64,000 nucleotides of DNA from Bradyrhizobium sp. AS23.2 (GTDB lineage: Bacteria; Pseudomonadota; Alphaproteobacteria; Rhizobiales; Xanthobacteraceae), in contig NZ_LGHM01000080.1 of NCBI RefSeq assembly GCF_001908185.1, positions 62,001 through 126,000 on the forward strand, written 5' to 3'. A program made the position numbers and the translations under genes. Positions 1-8,787 of the stretch are shown piece by piece. Under the pieces are notes generated by a model. The model saw only the letters and a program-made list of their open reading frames with translations, ran no database searches and was not told the DNA's origin. The stretch's first letter is position 1. Each line of letters starts with the position of its first letter.

Positions 1-552
1 CGGATGGGCCGCAACCTCGGTGGGTTGGCGCGGATGCGGGAGGCCTTGCATGCCCGTCTCGCCGAGATCCATGCCGCGACCGGGCGCAAGGTCAGTCTGG
101 TCGGCTGGAGCCTTGGCGGCGTCTATGCCCGCGATCTCGCGCTTCAGTCGCCCGAGATGGTCCGCTACGTCGTCACGCTCGGCAGCCCTTTCGCCAACGA
201 TGTGCGGGCGACCAACGCCACGCGGCTCTACGAGGCCCTGTCTGGCGAGAGGGTCGAGGATCTTGCCGAAGTTCGCGAGGCGATCGCCGGTGATCTGCCG
301 GTGCCGGCGACGTCGATCTATTCGCGTGCCGACGGTATCGTGAACTGGCGGACCTGCCTGTTACGTCCCTCCGACCGTGCCGAGAACATCGAGGTGTACC
401 TGGCGAGCCATGTCGGGCTCGGCGTGAACCCCGCGGCGCTGTGGGCGGTGGCGGACCGCCTGGCGCAGCCGGAGGGTGAGTTCTGGCCGTTTGACCGGGC
501 AGGGCCGTTTGCCATTGCATATGCCCCGCCCGAACAGGCAGTATCGGCCTGA
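1..552 (+). CDS. alpha/beta hydrolase (esterase/lipase-like), 5' truncated by window edge
   Basis: The reading frame is open from base 1, so the start lies upstream of the window. The visible 183 residues hold the nucleophile elbow GWSLGG, the acid region SRADG and a histidine in ASHVG, which fit a Ser-Asp-His triad. The same three motifs occur in the same order in the gene at 12860-13630 (GWSLGG, SRTDG, SSHCG), so the two are paralogues. The ATG at base 4 is only an internal methionine: the paralogue has a long N-terminal part before this point. The gene lies 46 bp before a WS/DGAT acyltransferase, which suggests a lipid or wax-ester substrate, but the substrate is not shown by the sequence. 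Confidence 0.85.
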   Translation, partial: RMGRNLGGLARMREALHARLAEIHAATGRKVSLVGWSLGGVYARDLALQSPEMVRYVVTLGSPFANDVRATNATRLYEALSGERVEDLAEVREAIAGDLPVPATSIYSRADGIVNWRTCLLRPSDRAENIEVYLASHVGLGVNPAALWAVADRLAQPEGEFWPFDRAGPFAIAYAPPEQAVSA

Positions 553-598
553 CGAGAAGTGCCGGCCAAGGCGCCCGTCGATACGAGCGGAGGGAACC

Positions 599-2149
599 AT
601 GGCTGACGGGAAGAAGCTGTCGTCGCTGGACGCGTCGTTTCTCTATCTGGAAACGCCGGAAATGCCGATGCATGTCGGCAGCATGGCGATCTTTCGCCTC
701 CCCGACGACTACAAGGGCGACTTCTTCGAAGACTTCAAGGCGATGATTGTCTCGCGCCTGCACATCGCGCCGATCCTGAAAGCCCGGCTGGAGAAGGCGC
801 CGCTCGACATCGACCATCCCTCCTGGGTCGAGGACGACCAGTTCGACATCGACCGTCACATCTTCCGTGCCAGCCTGCCGCAGCCGCGCGACCGCGCCAC
901 GCTCGAGCGCATCGTCGGCTGGATGCATGCCAAGCTCTTGAATCGCGCTCGCCCATTGTGGGAATTCTATGTGTTCGAGGGCATGAAGGACAACGAGGTC
1001 GGGCTCTATTCCAAGATGCACCATGCCGCCATCGACGGCGGCGCCGGTGCGGCGCTGACCAGCATGATCTACGACATCTCCCCGATCCCGCGGCAGGTCG
1101 ATCCGCCGGTCGGTGGTGCCAAGCCCGGACAGGAGCTGCGCGACATCGCGGCGAACTTGCTCGATTCCTATCAGCAACTCTTCAGCCAGCCGCTCGACGC
1201 TTCGGCCGCCGCGAAGAACCTGCAACTGCCGCGCACCGGCAAGAGCGACATCGGCTCGATCCTGTTTGACAATGCGATGTACCAGATCGAGAGCGCGGTG
1301 CGCTTCGCCGGCAACATCCCGACCGTGCTCAAGAGCGTGTCCGACGTTCTCGGCAAGGTCTCCGATCCGAGGTCGCGGGAAAGCCTCGCCAGCATGGTGT
1401 CACCGCCGACGATGCTCAACAAGACGATCTCGTCGGAGCGGAGCTTTGCTGGCGTATCGATCTCGCTGTCGCGATCCAAGGCGCTGGCGAAGCAGGCTGG
1501 CGGCAAGCTCAACGACGTGGTGCTGGCGCTCGCCTCGGGCGTGGTCCGGCGCTACCTTCAGCAATATGGTTCGCTGCCGGCGAAATCGCTGACCGCAGCG
1601 GTGCCGATCTCGTTGCGCGAGGAGGGCAACACCGAAGCCAACAATCAGGTGTTCGGCATGATCTGCGCGATCGCGACCAACATCGAGGACCCCAAGGCAC
1701 GTCTGGAAGCCATCATCGCGCAATCGGCCAAGTCCAAGGAGATGTCGCATCCATTGCGTGCCTTGATGCCGCAGGTTTCCAATATCTCGATGCTGGGCGC
1801 GCCGATCATGGTCCAGATACTGGCCTTGCTCTACAGCCGCTCCAACCTGTCGGACGTGCTGCCGCCGGCCGCCAACATCACGGTGTCCAACGTGCCGGGG
1901 CCGCGGCAGACGCTCTATGCGGCGGGCGCCGAACTGCTGCATATCTTCCCGGTGTCGATCTCGACGCACGGGCAGGCGCTCAACATCACCGTGCAGAGCT
2001 ATCGCGACCAGCTCGATTTCGGTTTCATCGTCGGCGCCAACATCATTCCGCACGTGCAGGTGATGTGCGACATGCTGCCGGAGGAGTTTGCCGCGCTGGA
2101 AGCAGCCTACGCGCCGCCGGCGGCCGATATCAAGGGCGCGGCTGAATAG
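599..2149 (+). CDS. wax ester synthase/diacylglycerol acyltransferase (WS/DGAT family)
   Basis: The product of 516 residues should transfer fatty acyl groups from acyl-CoA to an alcohol or diacylglycerol, forming neutral storage lipid at the membrane. The catalytic HHxxxDG motif is present as HHAAIDG at about residues 141-147, inside the condensation-like N-terminal domain. The later segment around ISMLGAPIM and NITVSNVPGP matches the conserved C-terminal part of the family. An open frame extends upstream to 476, but the ATG at 599 has a good ribosome site (GGAGGGA) and starts MADGKKLSSLDASFLYLE, typical for the family. It is followed 10 bp later by a hydrolase and then by a CYP102-type enzyme, forming a probable lipid operon. 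Confidence 0.93.
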   Translation: MADGKKLSSLDASFLYLETPEMPMHVGSMAIFRLPDDYKGDFFEDFKAMIVSRLHIAPILKARLEKAPLDIDHPSWVEDDQFDIDRHIFRASLPQPRDRATLERIVGWMHAKLLNRARPLWEFYVFEGMKDNEVGLYSKMHHAAIDGGAGAALTSMIYDISPIPRQVDPPVGGAKPGQELRDIAANLLDSYQQLFSQPLDASAAAKNLQLPRTGKSDIGSILFDNAMYQIESAVRFAGNIPTVLKSVSDVLGKVSDPRSRESLASMVSPPTMLNKTISSERSFAGVSISLSRSKALAKQAGGKLNDVVLALASGVVRRYLQQYGSLPAKSLTAAVPISLREEGNTEANNQVFGMICAIATNIEDPKARLEAIIAQSAKSKEMSHPLRALMPQVSNISMLGAPIMVQILALLYSRSNLSDVLPPAANITVSNVPGPRQTLYAAGAELLHIFPVSISTHGQALNITVQSYRDQLDFGFIVGANIIPHVQVMCDMLPEEFAALEAAYAPPAADIKGAAE

Positions 2150-2159
2150 GACAGTTGCA

Positions 2160-3155
2160 ATGATCCAAATGCCGCCGCTCAAGTTCGTCGAGACGAACGG
2201 AATCCGCATGGGCTACTACGAAGCAGGTCCGGTGACGGACAAACCGCCCATGGTGCTTTGCCATGGCTGGCCGGAGCTCGCCTTTTCCTGGCGCCACCAG
2301 ATCAAGGCGCTGAGCGAGGCCGGTATCCGGGTGATCGCGCCGGACCAGCGCGGCTACGGCGCGACGGACCGGCCGGAGCCGGTCGAGGCTTATGACATCG
2401 AGCAATTGACCGTCGATCTCGTCGGCCTGCTCGATCATCTCCAAATCGACAAGGCGATCTTCGTCGGCCACGACTGGGGCGGCTTCATCGTCTGGCAGAT
2501 GCCGCTGCGTCACATCGGCCGCGTCGCCGGCGTGGTCGGTATCAATACCCCTCATACCAACCGCGCCTGGGCCGATCCGATCGAACTGTTGCGCAAGCGC
2601 TTCGGCGACAAGATGTACATCGTGCAGTTTCAGGATTCTGCGCGCGAGCCAGACAGGATCTTCGGCAGCCGGGTCGAGCAGACCTTCGACGCCTTCATGC
2701 GCAAGCCGGCGCCACGCGCACCCGATGCGCCCGAGGAGGAGGTTGTCGCTGGCGTCGGCGCTTCGCCGCGGCTGAACCTGGCGTTTCCGCAGATGATCGC
2801 CGCCTATGATGCGAAGCACGACCCCCGAACGCCGATCCTGTCGGCGGAGGAGAAGAAGGTGTTCGTCGATGCCTTCACACGGACCGGCTTCACCGGGGGC
2901 ATCAACTGGTACCGCAACATGTCGCGTAACTGGGTGCGCTCCGAAGGGCTCGACCACACCGTGCGGGTGCCGTCGCTGATGATCATGGCCGAGAACGACG
3001 CGGTGCTGCCGCCGTCCTCCGCCGACGGCATGGAGAAGCTGATTCCTGACCTGGAGAAGTACCTGGTGAAGGACAGCGGCCATTGGACGCAGCAGGAGAA
3101 GCCGGAAGAGGTCAGCGCCAAACTGATCGAATGGCGTAGAAGGCGGTTTGGATAA
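2160..3155 (+). CDS. alpha/beta hydrolase, epoxide hydrolase-like
   Basis: The 331-residue protein has the oxyanion motif HGWP at residues 35-38 and an Asp nucleophile in VGHDWGG (D105), the arrangement of soluble epoxide hydrolases and haloalkane dehalogenases rather than of Ser esterases. A charge-relay Asp (about D280 in AENDAVLP) and His (H308 in SGHWTQ) are present. HGWP and the lid length favour epoxide hydrolase. The start is the ATG at 2160, 10 bp after the WS/DGAT stop; the longer open frame from 2088 would overlap that gene. Its position before a P450 fusion is consistent with opening epoxides made by a fatty-acid monooxygenase, but that link is inferred. Confidence 0.88.
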   Translation: MIQMPPLKFVETNGIRMGYYEAGPVTDKPPMVLCHGWPELAFSWRHQIKALSEAGIRVIAPDQRGYGATDRPEPVEAYDIEQLTVDLVGLLDHLQIDKAIFVGHDWGGFIVWQMPLRHIGRVAGVVGINTPHTNRAWADPIELLRKRFGDKMYIVQFQDSAREPDRIFGSRVEQTFDAFMRKPAPRAPDAPEEEVVAGVGASPRLNLAFPQMIAAYDAKHDPRTPILSAEEKKVFVDAFTRTGFTGGINWYRNMSRNWVRSEGLDHTVRVPSLMIMAENDAVLPPSSADGMEKLIPDLEKYLVKDSGHWTQQEKPEEVSAKLIEWRRRRFG

Positions 3156-3184
3156 CGACGCGGTCGTCAGTGTAGTTGGCAACG

Positions 3185-3264
3185 TCGTTCCGGGATGGTC
3201 CGAAGGACCAGACCCGGAACCTCGAGATTCCGGGTTCGATGCTGCGCATCGCCCCGGAATGACG
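3185..3264. repeat. intergenic hairpin repeat, family A copy 1
   Basis: The segment between the hydrolase and the P450 fusion contains nested inverted repeats (CCGGG..CCCGG, GGTCCGAAGGACC, GATGCGCATC) and ends in CCCCGGAATGACG. It matches the segment at 53052-53130 over nearly its whole length and part of 58511-58579. It is a dispersed non-coding repeat, probably transcribed as a stem-loop inside this operon. Confidence 0.8.
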
Positions 3265-3286
3265 CGATCAGGGGGAAGCGCTTTTA

Positions 3287-6200
3287 ATGTCATCCAAGAA
3301 CCGATTGGACCCGATTCCGCAGCCGCCGACCAAGCCCGTGGTCGGCAACATGCTGTCGCTGGACTCGGCCGCTCCCGTGCAGCACCTGACGCGGCTGGCC
3401 AAGGAGCTCGGCCCGATCTTCTGGCTCGACATGATGGGCTCGCCGATCGTCGTCGTTTCCGGCCACGATCTCGTCGACGAGCTCTCCGACGAGAAGCGCT
3501 TCGACAAGACGGTGCGCGGCGCGCTGCGGCGCGTGCGCGCGGTCGGCGGCGACGGCCTGTTCACGGCTGATACCAGGGAACCGAACTGGAGCAAGGCGCA
3601 CAACATCCTGCTCCAGCCCTTCGGCAATCGGGCCATGCAGTCCTACCATCCGAGCATGGTCGACATCGCCGATCAGCTTGTGAAGAAATGGGAGCGCCTC
3701 AACGCCGACGAGGAGATCGACGTCGTCCACGACATGACCGCGCTGACGCTGGACACGATCGGCCTGTGCGGTTTCGACTACCGCTTCAACTCCTTCTACC
3801 GGCGCGACTACCATCCTTTCGTCGAGTCGCTGGTGCGCTCGCTCGAAACCATCATGATGACCCGCGGCCTGCCGTTCGAGCAGCTCTGGATGCAGAAGCG
3901 GCGCAAGACGCTCGCCGAGGACGTCGCCTTCATGAACAAGATGGTCGACGAGATCATCGCCGAGCGCCGCAAGAGTGCGGAGGGGATCGACGACAAAAAG
4001 GACATGCTGGCTGCGATGATGACCGGGGTCGATCGCTCGACCGGCGAGCAGCTCGACGACGTCAACATCCGCTACCAGATCAACACGTTTCTGATCGCGG
4101 GCCACGAGACCACCAGCGGATTGCTGTCGTACACGATCTACGCGCTGCTGAAGCATCCGGATATCCTCAAGAAGGCCTATGACGAGGTCGACCGCGTCTT
4201 CGGCCCCGACGTCAATGCGAAGCCGACCTACCAGCAGGTGACGCAGCTCACCTACATCACGCAGATCCTGAAAGAGGCGCTGCGGCTGTGGCCGCCGGCG
4301 CCCGCCTATGGCATCTCGCCACTGCAGGACGAGACCATCGGCGGCGGCAAATACAAGCTCAGGAAGGGCACCTTCACCACGATCCTGGTGACGGCGCTGC
4401 ATCGTGATCCCAGCGTCTGGGGTCCGAACCCCGACGCCTTCGACCCCGAGAATTTCAGCCGTGAAGCGGAGGCCAAGCGGCCGATCCATGCCTGGAAGCC
4501 GTTCGGCAACGGTCAGCGCGCCTGCATCGGCCGCGGCTTCGCGATGCACGAGGCGGCACTCGCGCTCGGCATGATCCTGCAGCGCTTCAGGCTGATCGAT
4601 CACCAGCGTTACCAGATGCACCTGAAAGAGACGCTGACCATGAAGCCGGAGGGCTTCAAGATCAGGGTTCGTCCGCGCGCCGATCGCGAGCGCGGCGCCT
4701 ATGGCGGGCCTATTGCTGCGGCAGCTTCGGCGCCCAAGGCGCCGCGCCAGCCGACGGCACGTCCCGGCCATAACACGCCGATGCTGGTGCTTTACGGCTC
4801 CAATCTCGGGACAGCCGAGGAGCTCGCGACGCGCATGGCCGATCTTGCCGAGATCAACGGCTTTGCCGTGCATCTGGGCCCGCTCGACGATTACGTCGGC
4901 AAGCTGCCGCAGGAGGGCGGCGTACTGATCATCTGCGCCTCCTATAACGGCGCGCCGCCGGACAATGCGACGCAGTTCGTCAAATGGCTCGGCGGCGACT
5001 TGCCGAGCGATGCCTTCGCCAACGTGCGTTACGCCGTGTTCGGCTGCGGTAACAGCGACTGGGCGGCGACCTATCAGTCGGTACCCCGCTTCATCGACGA
5101 GCAATTGTCGGCGCATGGTGCGCGCGCGGTCTATCCGCGCGGGGAAGGCGATGCGCGCGGCGATCTCGACGGCCAGTTCCAGAAATGGTTCCCGGCGGCC
5201 GCCCAGGTCGCGACCAAGGAATTCGGCATCGACTGGAATTTCACCCGCACGGCTGAAGACGATCCACTCTATGCGATCGAGCCGGTGGCTGTGACTGCCG
5301 TCAACACTATCGTGACCCAGGGTGGCGCGGTGGCGATGAAGGTGCTGGTGAATGACGAATTGCAGAACAAGTCGGGCGCCAATCCGTCGGAGCGCTCGAC
5401 GCGCCATATCGAGGTGCAGCTGCCGTCCAACATCGCCTACCGTGTTGGCGATCACTTAAGCGTCGTCCCGCGCAACGATCCGACGCTGGTGGATTCGGTT
5501 GCCCGCCGCTTCGGCTTCCTGCCCGCCGACCAGATCAGGCTTCAGGTCGCCGAAGGCCGCCGCGCGCAGCTGCCGGTGGGCGAGGCCGTATCGGTCGGCC
5601 GCCTGCTCAGCGAATTCGTCGAGTTGCAGCAGGTGGCGACACGGAAGCAGATCCAGATCATGGCCGAGCACACCCGCTGCCCGGTCACCAAGCCGAAGCT
5701 GCTGGCCTTCGTTGGCGAGGATGCCGAGGCCGCCGAGCGGTACCGCACCGAGATTCTCGCCAGGCGCAAGTCGGTGTTCGACATGCTGCTCGAATATCCG
5801 GCCTGCGAATTGCCGTTCCACGTCTATCTGGAAATACTCTCGCTGCTGGCGCCGCGCTATTACTCGATCTCGTCCTCGCCGTCGGTCGATCCAGCGCGGT
5901 GCAGCATCACGGTCGGCGTGGTCGAAGGGCCGGCCGCTTCGGGGCGCGGCACCTACAAGGGCATCTGCTCGAACTATCTCGCGAACCGGCGCGCCAGTGA
6001 CGCGATCCACGCAACGGTGCGCGAGACCAAGGCCGGCTTCCGGCTCCCGGATGATCCATCCGTGCCGATCATCATGATCGGCCCGGGCACGGGACTCGCG
6101 CCGTTCCGCGGCTTCCTCCAGGAGCGCGCCGCGCGCAATGCGAAAGGGGCCGTCCTCGGCCCGGCCATGCTGTTCTTCGGCTGCCGCCATCCCGACCAGG

Positions 6201-6523
6201 ATTTTCTCTACGCGGACGAGCTGAAGGCGCTGGCGGCAAGCGGCATCACCGAGCTTTTCACGGCATTCTCGCGCGCGGAAGGGCCGAAGACCTATGTGCA
6301 GCATGTCCTGGCCGCACAGAAGGACAAGCTCTGGCCGCTGATCGAGCAGGGTGCGATCATCTATGTCTGCGGCGACGGCGGAAAAATGGAGCCCGACGTG
6401 AAGGCGGCCCTCGTCTCGATCCATCGCGAGAAGAGCGGCAGCGATGCTGCCGCCGGTGCGCGCTGGATCGAGGAGATGGGCGCGAAGAACCGCTACGTGC
6501 TGGACGTCTGGGCGGGCGGCTAG
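3287..6523 (+). CDS. bifunctional cytochrome P450/NADPH-P450 reductase (CYP102 type)
   Basis: The 1078-residue protein is a self-sufficient fatty-acid hydroxylase of the P450-BM3 class, soluble and NADPH-dependent. Residues 1 to about 460 are the haem domain, with the I-helix motif AGHETTSG (about 271-278), an ExxR in KEALRLWPP and the haem loop FGNGQRACIGRG with the Cys ligand at about residue 413. A proline/alanine-rich linker follows. From about residue 495 comes an FMN-binding flavodoxin domain (LYGSNLGTAEELA, CGNSDWA). The C-terminal 400 residues are the FAD/NADPH reductase (RYYSISSSP, GPGTGLAPFRGF, YVCGDGGKME). The length fits BM3 (1049). The upstream GGGGA fits the start at 3287. Hydroxylation of fatty acids is family knowledge; the chain-length preference is unknown. 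Confidence 0.96.
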   Translation: MSSKNRLDPIPQPPTKPVVGNMLSLDSAAPVQHLTRLAKELGPIFWLDMMGSPIVVVSGHDLVDELSDEKRFDKTVRGALRRVRAVGGDGLFTADTREPNWSKAHNILLQPFGNRAMQSYHPSMVDIADQLVKKWERLNADEEIDVVHDMTALTLDTIGLCGFDYRFNSFYRRDYHPFVESLVRSLETIMMTRGLPFEQLWMQKRRKTLAEDVAFMNKMVDEIIAERRKSAEGIDDKKDMLAAMMTGVDRSTGEQLDDVNIRYQINTFLIAGHETTSGLLSYTIYALLKHPDILKKAYDEVDRVFGPDVNAKPTYQQVTQLTYITQILKEALRLWPPAPAYGISPLQDETIGGGKYKLRKGTFTTILVTALHRDPSVWGPNPDAFDPENFSREAEAKRPIHAWKPFGNGQRACIGRGFAMHEAALALGMILQRFRLIDHQRYQMHLKETLTMKPEGFKIRVRPRADRERGAYGGPIAAAASAPKAPRQPTARPGHNTPMLVLYGSNLGTAEELATRMADLAEINGFAVHLGPLDDYVGKLPQEGGVLIICASYNGAPPDNATQFVKWLGGDLPSDAFANVRYAVFGCGNSDWAATYQSVPRFIDEQLSAHGARAVYPRGEGDARGDLDGQFQKWFPAAAQVATKEFGIDWNFTRTAEDDPLYAIEPVAVTAVNTIVTQGGAVAMKVLVNDELQNKSGANPSERSTRHIEVQLPSNIAYRVGDHLSVVPRNDPTLVDSVARRFGFLPADQIRLQVAEGRRAQLPVGEAVSVGRLLSEFVELQQVATRKQIQIMAEHTRCPVTKPKLLAFVGEDAEAAERYRTEILARRKSVFDMLLEYPACELPFHVYLEILSLLAPRYYSISSSPSVDPARCSITVGVVEGPAASGRGTYKGICSNYLANRRASDAIHATVRETKAGFRLPDDPSVPIIMIGPGTGLAPFRGFLQERAARNAKGAVLGPAMLFFGCRHPDQDFLYADELKALAASGITELFTAFSRAEGPKTYVQHVLAAQKDKLWPLIEQGAIIYVCGDGGKMEPDVKAALVSIHREKSGSDAAAGARWIEEMGAKNRYVLDVWAGG

Positions 6524-6531
6524 CTTCAGAC

Positions 6532-6622
6532 CGTAGGGTGGGTTAGCGAAGCGTAACCCACCATCTTCACGACGGGCGGCGAGCAAAGCGGTGGGTTACG
6601 CCTTCGGCTAACCCACCCTACG
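6532..6622. repeat. GTAGGGTGGGTTA-type inverted repeat
   Basis: The 3' flank of the P450 gene holds CGTAGGGTGGGTTAGC at one end and its inverse GCTAACCCACCCTACG at the other, each followed inward by a smaller GCGTAACCCACC/GGTGGGTTACGC pair. The element can fold into a long hairpin. Such elements are known from many proteobacterial genomes as small non-autonomous palindromic repeats. It may also act as a transcription barrier after the P450 gene. Confidence 0.85.
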
Positions 6623-6648
6623 ATTTGCGATCGTGCTAAAGCTCTCCC

Positions 6649-7323
6649 ATGATTCCCTGGGAAAAGATCGATACCGCCCGGATTCCCGGCTCCGACGGCG
6701 AGCTCCGACTGATGCGGCGCGGCAAGGAGTTTTCCATCAAGCTCGGCACCAACGAGCTGATGAACAGCCGCCTGTCGGGCTCGGAAGCCGCGCTCGCGAC
6801 GCTTGCCGCGAAACAGATCGAGAAGGTCGCCAAGCCGGCCCTCCTCATCGGCGGACTGGGCATGGGGTTTACGCTGCGTGCGGCGCTCGCGGTGCTCGGA
6901 AGCAAGGCGAAAATCGTGGTCTCAGAGCTCGTGCCGGCGGTGGTCACGTGGGCGCAAGGCCCGATGGCGGAGGTCTTTGGCGACAGTCTCGACGACCCCC
7001 GGGTGAGCATACGGGAGACCGACGTTGGCGAAATCATCCGGGCGCAGCGCTCGGCCTTCGACGCCATTCTCCTCGACGTCGACAACGGGCCGGAAGGGCT
7101 GACTCGGAAGGGCAATGACGCGCTCTACAATGCGAGCGGGTTGAAAGCGGCGAAGACGGCGCTGCGGCCGGGAGGCGTGCTCGCTGTCTGGTCGTCGGGG
7201 CCCAACCCGGCATTCACCAAGCGTCTTGGCAGCGCAGGTTTTGACGTCAACGAAGTCAACGTCCGCGCCACCGGCAGAGGCGGGGGCGCGCGCCATGTGA
7301 TCTGGATCGCGAGAAAGAGCTAA
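6649..7323 (+). CDS. spermidine synthase-like SAM-dependent methyltransferase-fold protein
   Basis: The 224-residue protein has the nucleotide-binding loop LIGGLGMGFTLRAAL (about residues 65-79) and an acidic residue after strand 2 (VVSELVPAV), followed by DAILLDVDNGPEG, which is the layout of the spermidine synthase/Rossmann methyltransferase fold. It is shorter than true spermidine synthases (about 280) and lacks most of their N-terminal beta domain, so aminopropyl transfer is uncertain. The start ATG at 6649 lies after the palindromic repeat. Its stop overlaps the stop of the convergent hydrolase gene by 4 bp. Confidence 0.75.
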   Translation: MIPWEKIDTARIPGSDGELRLMRRGKEFSIKLGTNELMNSRLSGSEAALATLAAKQIEKVAKPALLIGGLGMGFTLRAALAVLGSKAKIVVSELVPAVVTWAQGPMAEVFGDSLDDPRVSIRETDVGEIIRAQRSAFDAILLDVDNGPEGLTRKGNDALYNASGLKAAKTALRPGGVLAVWSSGPNPAFTKRLGSAGFDVNEVNVRATGRGGGARHVIWIARKS

Positions 7324-8234
7324 GCCGCCTGTTCCGCCGCGCCGTGCGCGTGCTTGTCGATGGCGCCGATGATCTGCGGCCAGAAGCGCATCGGCAGGGC
7401 GTGGCCCATGCCCTCGATCATCAACAGCTTTGCGCCGGGGATCGATGCTGCCGTGTCCTTGCCGCCTTCAGGCCGCACCAGTGGATCGACGGTGCCGTGG
7501 ATCACCAGCGTTGGCGTCTTCACACCATGCAGCCGCTCCTTGCGACTGCCGGAAGCCAGCACGGCGCGGAGCTGCCGGCCGACGCCGGCCGGATTGAGCC
7601 CGCGCGCGAACACGCGCTCGGCGCGATCAGGGTCGAGCGCTTCCTCTTCCGGAAAGGAGCCGGCGCGCAACACCTTCCAGGTCTCGCCGAAGCGGACGAT
7701 GAATTCTTCCTTGCTGCGTGGCGGCGGCGCCATCAGCATCGCGGAAGCCTCACGTGTCGGCGGCGGCACGCGCGGATTGCCCGTCGTCGACATGATCGAG
7801 GTCAGCGAGCGCACGCGCTCGGGAAACGACAGCGTCACCTCCTGCGCGATCATGCCGCCCATGGAGGCGCCGACCAGATGCGCCGACTTGATGCCGAGTG
7901 CATCCATCAGGCCGACCGTGTCCTTGGCCATATCGATCAGCTTGTAGGTTGCGGCCACGGGAATCCTGAGGAAACGCAGTTTCAACAGCTCGAGCGGCGT
8001 CAATCGTTTGCCGCCTGTCAGATGGCTCGACTTGCCGATGTCGCGATTGTCGAAACGGATCACGCGAAAGCCGTGCACGGCGAGCTGCTCGCAGAACGCA
8101 TCGTCCCAATGGATCATCTGGGCTCCGAGCCCCATGATCAGCAGCAGCGGCTCGGCATTGTCGTTGCCGAAGATCTCGTAGCAGATGTCGATGCCGTTGG
8201 CGCGGACGGTCTGGGGCGGCTGATGGGCGATCAC
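7320..8234 (-). CDS. alpha/beta hydrolase (RdmC/esterase-like)
   Basis: The protein of about 304 residues has a Ser nucleophile in GASMGG (about S124), the family phrase RFDNRDIGKS, an acid in HGTVDPLVRPEGG and a His in GMGHALP, so the full Ser-Asp-His triad is present. These phrases match the esterase group that includes aclacinomycin methylesterase-like proteins. I chose the GTG at 8234 because GAGGG lies about 7 bases upstream and the homologous part starts there; the open frame reaches 8495 but that part is proline/arginine-poor junk overlapping the phaE-like gene. It is transcribed divergently from the PHA operon. The substrate is unknown. Confidence 0.82.
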   Translation of the reverse strand: MIAHQPPQTVRANGIDICYEIFGNDNAEPLLLIMGLGAQMIHWDDAFCEQLAVHGFRVIRFDNRDIGKSSHLTGGKRLTPLELLKLRFLRIPVAATYKLIDMAKDTVGLMDALGIKSAHLVGASMGGMIAQEVTLSFPERVRSLTSIMSTTGNPRVPPPTREASAMLMAPPPRSKEEFIVRFGETWKVLRAGSFPEEEALDPDRAERVFARGLNPAGVGRQLRAVLASGSRKERLHGVKTPTLVIHGTVDPLVRPEGGKDTAASIPGAKLLMIEGMGHALPMRFWPQIIGAIDKHAHGAAEQAA

Positions 8235-8403
8235 GGCTGCGTTCCCTCGCTGCTGACGAATGCTGTATCGCACGGTTTTCGGTCGCAATGAAGCCGTGTA
8301 CGCGACATCCCATCCGCTGCTTGCCGGTTGACCGGCACGGCGCAACGGTGTGGTATGGCGAAAAAAGAAGGGCATCGCAGCTCTCGACATCCGGAGGACG
8401 CCG

Positions 8404-8787
8404 ATGACCGACAAGATCAACGACCCGGTCGCCACGTGGCAGAAGATGATTGGCGAGATGGAGAAGGGGTTTAACTCCTTTGCCAACCAGGCCATGTCAT
8501 CGCCCGAGTTTTCACAGGCGATGAACCGTGCGGGAGGAGTTGCTGCAGGTGCTCAGAAGCAGCTGGGCGAGCTCATGGAGAAGTACCTCGTCGCGATGAA
8601 CCTGCCGAGCCGCGAACAGGTGACGGGTCTTGCGGAGCGGCTGCAGTCCATTGAGGTCCAGATCGGCGAGATCAAGTCGATGCTCAGCCAGATGGCGGCA
8701 AGCTCCGGCATATCGCAAGGCTTCGACGGTGCGCCGCGGCCACCACGGACGAAGCGTCCGCCCTCCGAAGGCGGAGAGCAAAAATGA
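8404..8787 (+). CDS. small PhaE-like subunit of class III PHA synthase
   Basis: The 127-residue protein is mostly helical and ends in a coiled-coil-like stretch (NLPSREQVTGLAERLQSIEVQI...), which resembles the C-terminal part of PhaE, the non-catalytic partner of class III poly(3-hydroxyalkanoate) synthase. Classical PhaE is about 350 residues, so this is a miniature version. It overlaps the phaC start by the ATGA arrangement, indicating translational coupling. The start at 8404 has GAGGA just upstream; the open frame to 8350 lacks a better site. A proline/lysine-rich tail closes the protein. Assignment rests on the coupling with PhaC and the C-terminal pattern. Confidence 0.72.
   Translation: MTDKINDPVATWQKMIGEMEKGFNSFANQAMSSPEFSQAMNRAGGVAAGAQKQLGELMEKYLVAMNLPSREQVTGLAERLQSIEVQIGEIKSMLSQMAASSGISQGFDGAPRPPRTKRPPSEGGEQK

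Noticed and set aside
476..598. Upstream extension of the WS/DGAT frame into the first gene
   Set aside because: It overlaps the hydrolase 3' end; the ATG at 599 has a good ribosome site and matches the usual family start.
3290..5455. A 721-residue open frame on the minus strand opposite the P450 fusion
   Set aside because: It mirrors the codon pattern of the strongly supported P450 gene, has no recognisable domain and is rich in Arg, His and Asp as usual for antisense frames in GC-rich DNA.
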